DNA of 49,323 nucleotides from positions 1 to 49,323 of the forward strand of contig JAFQPM010000026.1 of the NCBI GenBank assembly GCA_017411745.1, in the 5' to 3' direction. The stretch comes from Clostridia bacterium (lineage in GTDB: Bacteria; Bacillota; Clostridia; Oscillospirales; CAG-272). This document shows, piece after piece, positions 48,566 to 49,323 of the stretch. Made by a program: the position numbers and the translations under genes. Under the pieces are notes generated by a model. It was not told the origin of the DNA, searched no databases, and saw only the letters and a program-made list of their open reading frames with translations. Numbering within the stretch: the first letter of the stretch is position 1; each line of letters begins with the position of its first letter.

Positions 48566-49042
48566 TTATTCTAATTCCTCGATCTCCTCGCGGGTCAGCA
48601 TTCTCTCGGCTACGTCAGGATAAAGCTTTCCGTCAAGGTGGTCAAGCTCGTGGCAGAAGCAACGCGCAAGAAGTCCCGAACCGCTGTAATCAACGGTCTC
48701 GCCGTGGCGGTTCATCGCTCTCACGGTCACGTGCATCGGGCGCTTTACGATTCCCCACTGTCCGGGCAACGAAAGACATCCTTCCATGCCCTCCTGCTCG
48801 CCTGCAAACGCGATTATCTTCGGGTTGATCAGCTCGAGGACCTTGCCCTCCTCAACCTCAATAACTACTATTCGACGCAAAATGCCGACCTGAGGACCTG
48901 CAAGTCCAACGCCCCCCGCGTCTCTCATCGTATCAACCATATCATCAAGCAGAGTCAGAACTCTGGGGGTTATCTTGTCTACGGGACGGCAGACCTTACG
49001 CAAGGTGTCGTCGCCTACTTTTACTATTTTCAATTTTGCCAT
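48566..49042 (-). CDS. def: Peptide deformylase
   Basis: A 158-aa metalloenzyme with the three family motifs: GVGLAGPQVG (G-GLA-PQ), EGCLSLPG (Cys metal ligand) and CHELDHLDG (HExxH metal site). It removes the formyl group from new proteins. AAAGGAG precedes the ATG. First gene of this operon inside the window; the region upstream is filled by repeats. Confidence 0.97.
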   Translation of the reverse strand: MAKLKIVKVGDDTLRKVCRPVDKITPRVLTLLDDMVDTMRDAGGVGLAGPQVGILRRIVVIEVEEGKVLELINPKIIAFAGEQEGMEGCLSLPGQWGIVKRPMHVTVRAMNRHGETVDYSGSGLLARCFCHELDHLDGKLYPDVAERMLTREEIEELE

Positions 49043-49084
49043 TGTTTACTCCTTTCTTGTTCGCAGGGCTCCACCCTGCACCCG

Positions 49085-49323
49085 CCAGAAACTTTCGATA
49101 AAAGTTTTGGGTGTCAATTAATCTGCTATATTATTTCAAAACTTCAAAACCTAAACCGTAGAACCTATCTCTATCCTAGGGGGAAGTTTTTGAGGGGGTC
49201 ACTTTATAAAAATTTTGTTGGCGTTAAAATTTACACCATATCATTTTAAAACCTAAACCGTAGAACCTATCTCTATCCTAGGGGGAAGTTTTTGAGGGGG
49301 TCACTTTATAAAAATTTTGTTGG
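49085..49323 (+). repeat. Dispersed structured repeat family 1, copy D (tandem, truncated by window end)
   Basis: Begins with AGAAACTTTCGATAAAAGTTTTGGGTGTC, related to the same segment in copy C. The core AAAACCTAAACCGTAGAACC...GGGGGAAGTTTTTGAGGGGGTCACTTTATAAAAATTTTGTTGG then occurs twice, starting at 49146 and 49248, a 102-bp period. The two units are almost identical. Their 3' part differs from the CAAGG hairpin of copies A-C. The second unit runs to the window edge. Confidence 0.8.

Overview
The window looks like a chromosomal segment of an anaerobic, endospore-forming member of Clostridia, most likely a gut-type Oscillospirales- or Christensenellales-like lineage. I infer this from SpoIIE and SpoVM, the SCIFF peptide with its radical SAM maturase, type III glutamine synthetase, a folT-associated tetrahydrofolate (THF) riboswitch, and the conserved Firmicutes block def-fmt-rsmB-rlmN-...-rsgA-thiN-spoVM. 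No species can be named from sequence alone. No CRISPR array, rRNA, prophage or transposase gene was seen. Consensus -35/-10 promoters with 16-17 bp spacers, strong Shine-Dalgarno sites and U-tract terminators are easy to read, so operon limits are fairly clear.

Layout. 1-660: a field of short inverted repeats, then tRNA-Gln(CTG) on the minus strand. 656-6228: a Na+/phosphate cotransporter, then a minus-strand operon scfA (47-aa SCIFF peptide) - scfB (radical SAM maturase) - Orn/Lys/Arg decarboxylase-like protein - uncharacterised protein. 6352-14690: a single polypeptide joining an MFS transporter to a GH2 glycosidase, then a heterodimeric ABC exporter pair with a MATE exporter. 14746-17116: a YtrA-type GntR/ABC operon. 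17297-22099: a secreted Ig-like protein and a lipoprotein tyrosine phosphatase, glutamine synthetase III, and a small XRE regulator. 22278-27922: spoIIE, a SLOG-fold protein, biotin ligase and an exported trigger-factor-like lipoprotein. 27986-30304: folC and folT behind a THF riboswitch. 30357-36412: an O-acetylation pair (MBOAT + DHHW protein), a GH35 beta-galactosidase, a flavin reductase-like protein and a YfcE-type phosphodiesterase. 36460-39979: efp, a CD1247-type acidic protein, a family 2 glycosyltransferase and UDP-galactopyranose mutase. 40016-49042: a YgiQ-type radical SAM protein, then spoVM, thiN, rsgA, a PASTA-only protein, rlmN, rsmB, fmt and def.

The most interesting signals are: (i) a THF riboswitch whose P4 arm has been expanded by three tandem 30-bp hairpin repeats; (ii) a dispersed two-hairpin repeat family (five copies), with compensatory base changes that suggest a conserved RNA fold; (iii) a PASTA protein without a kinase domain at the place of prpC-prkC, with one of those repeats directly upstream; (iv) the transporter-glycosidase fusion; (v) a SCIFF precursor with a seventh cysteine and a perfect 12-bp hairpin between it and its maturase. 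A second dispersed repeat family (two copies) fills the folT-folC and PASTA-rsgA junctions.

Functionally the genes cover sugar uptake and hydrolysis (MFS-GH2, GH35), cell-surface modification (MBOAT/DHHW, Glf/GT2), efflux, nitrogen assimilation (GSIII), folate salvage (folT/folC), translation start and quality (fmt, def, efp, rlmN, rsmB, rsgA) and sporulation.
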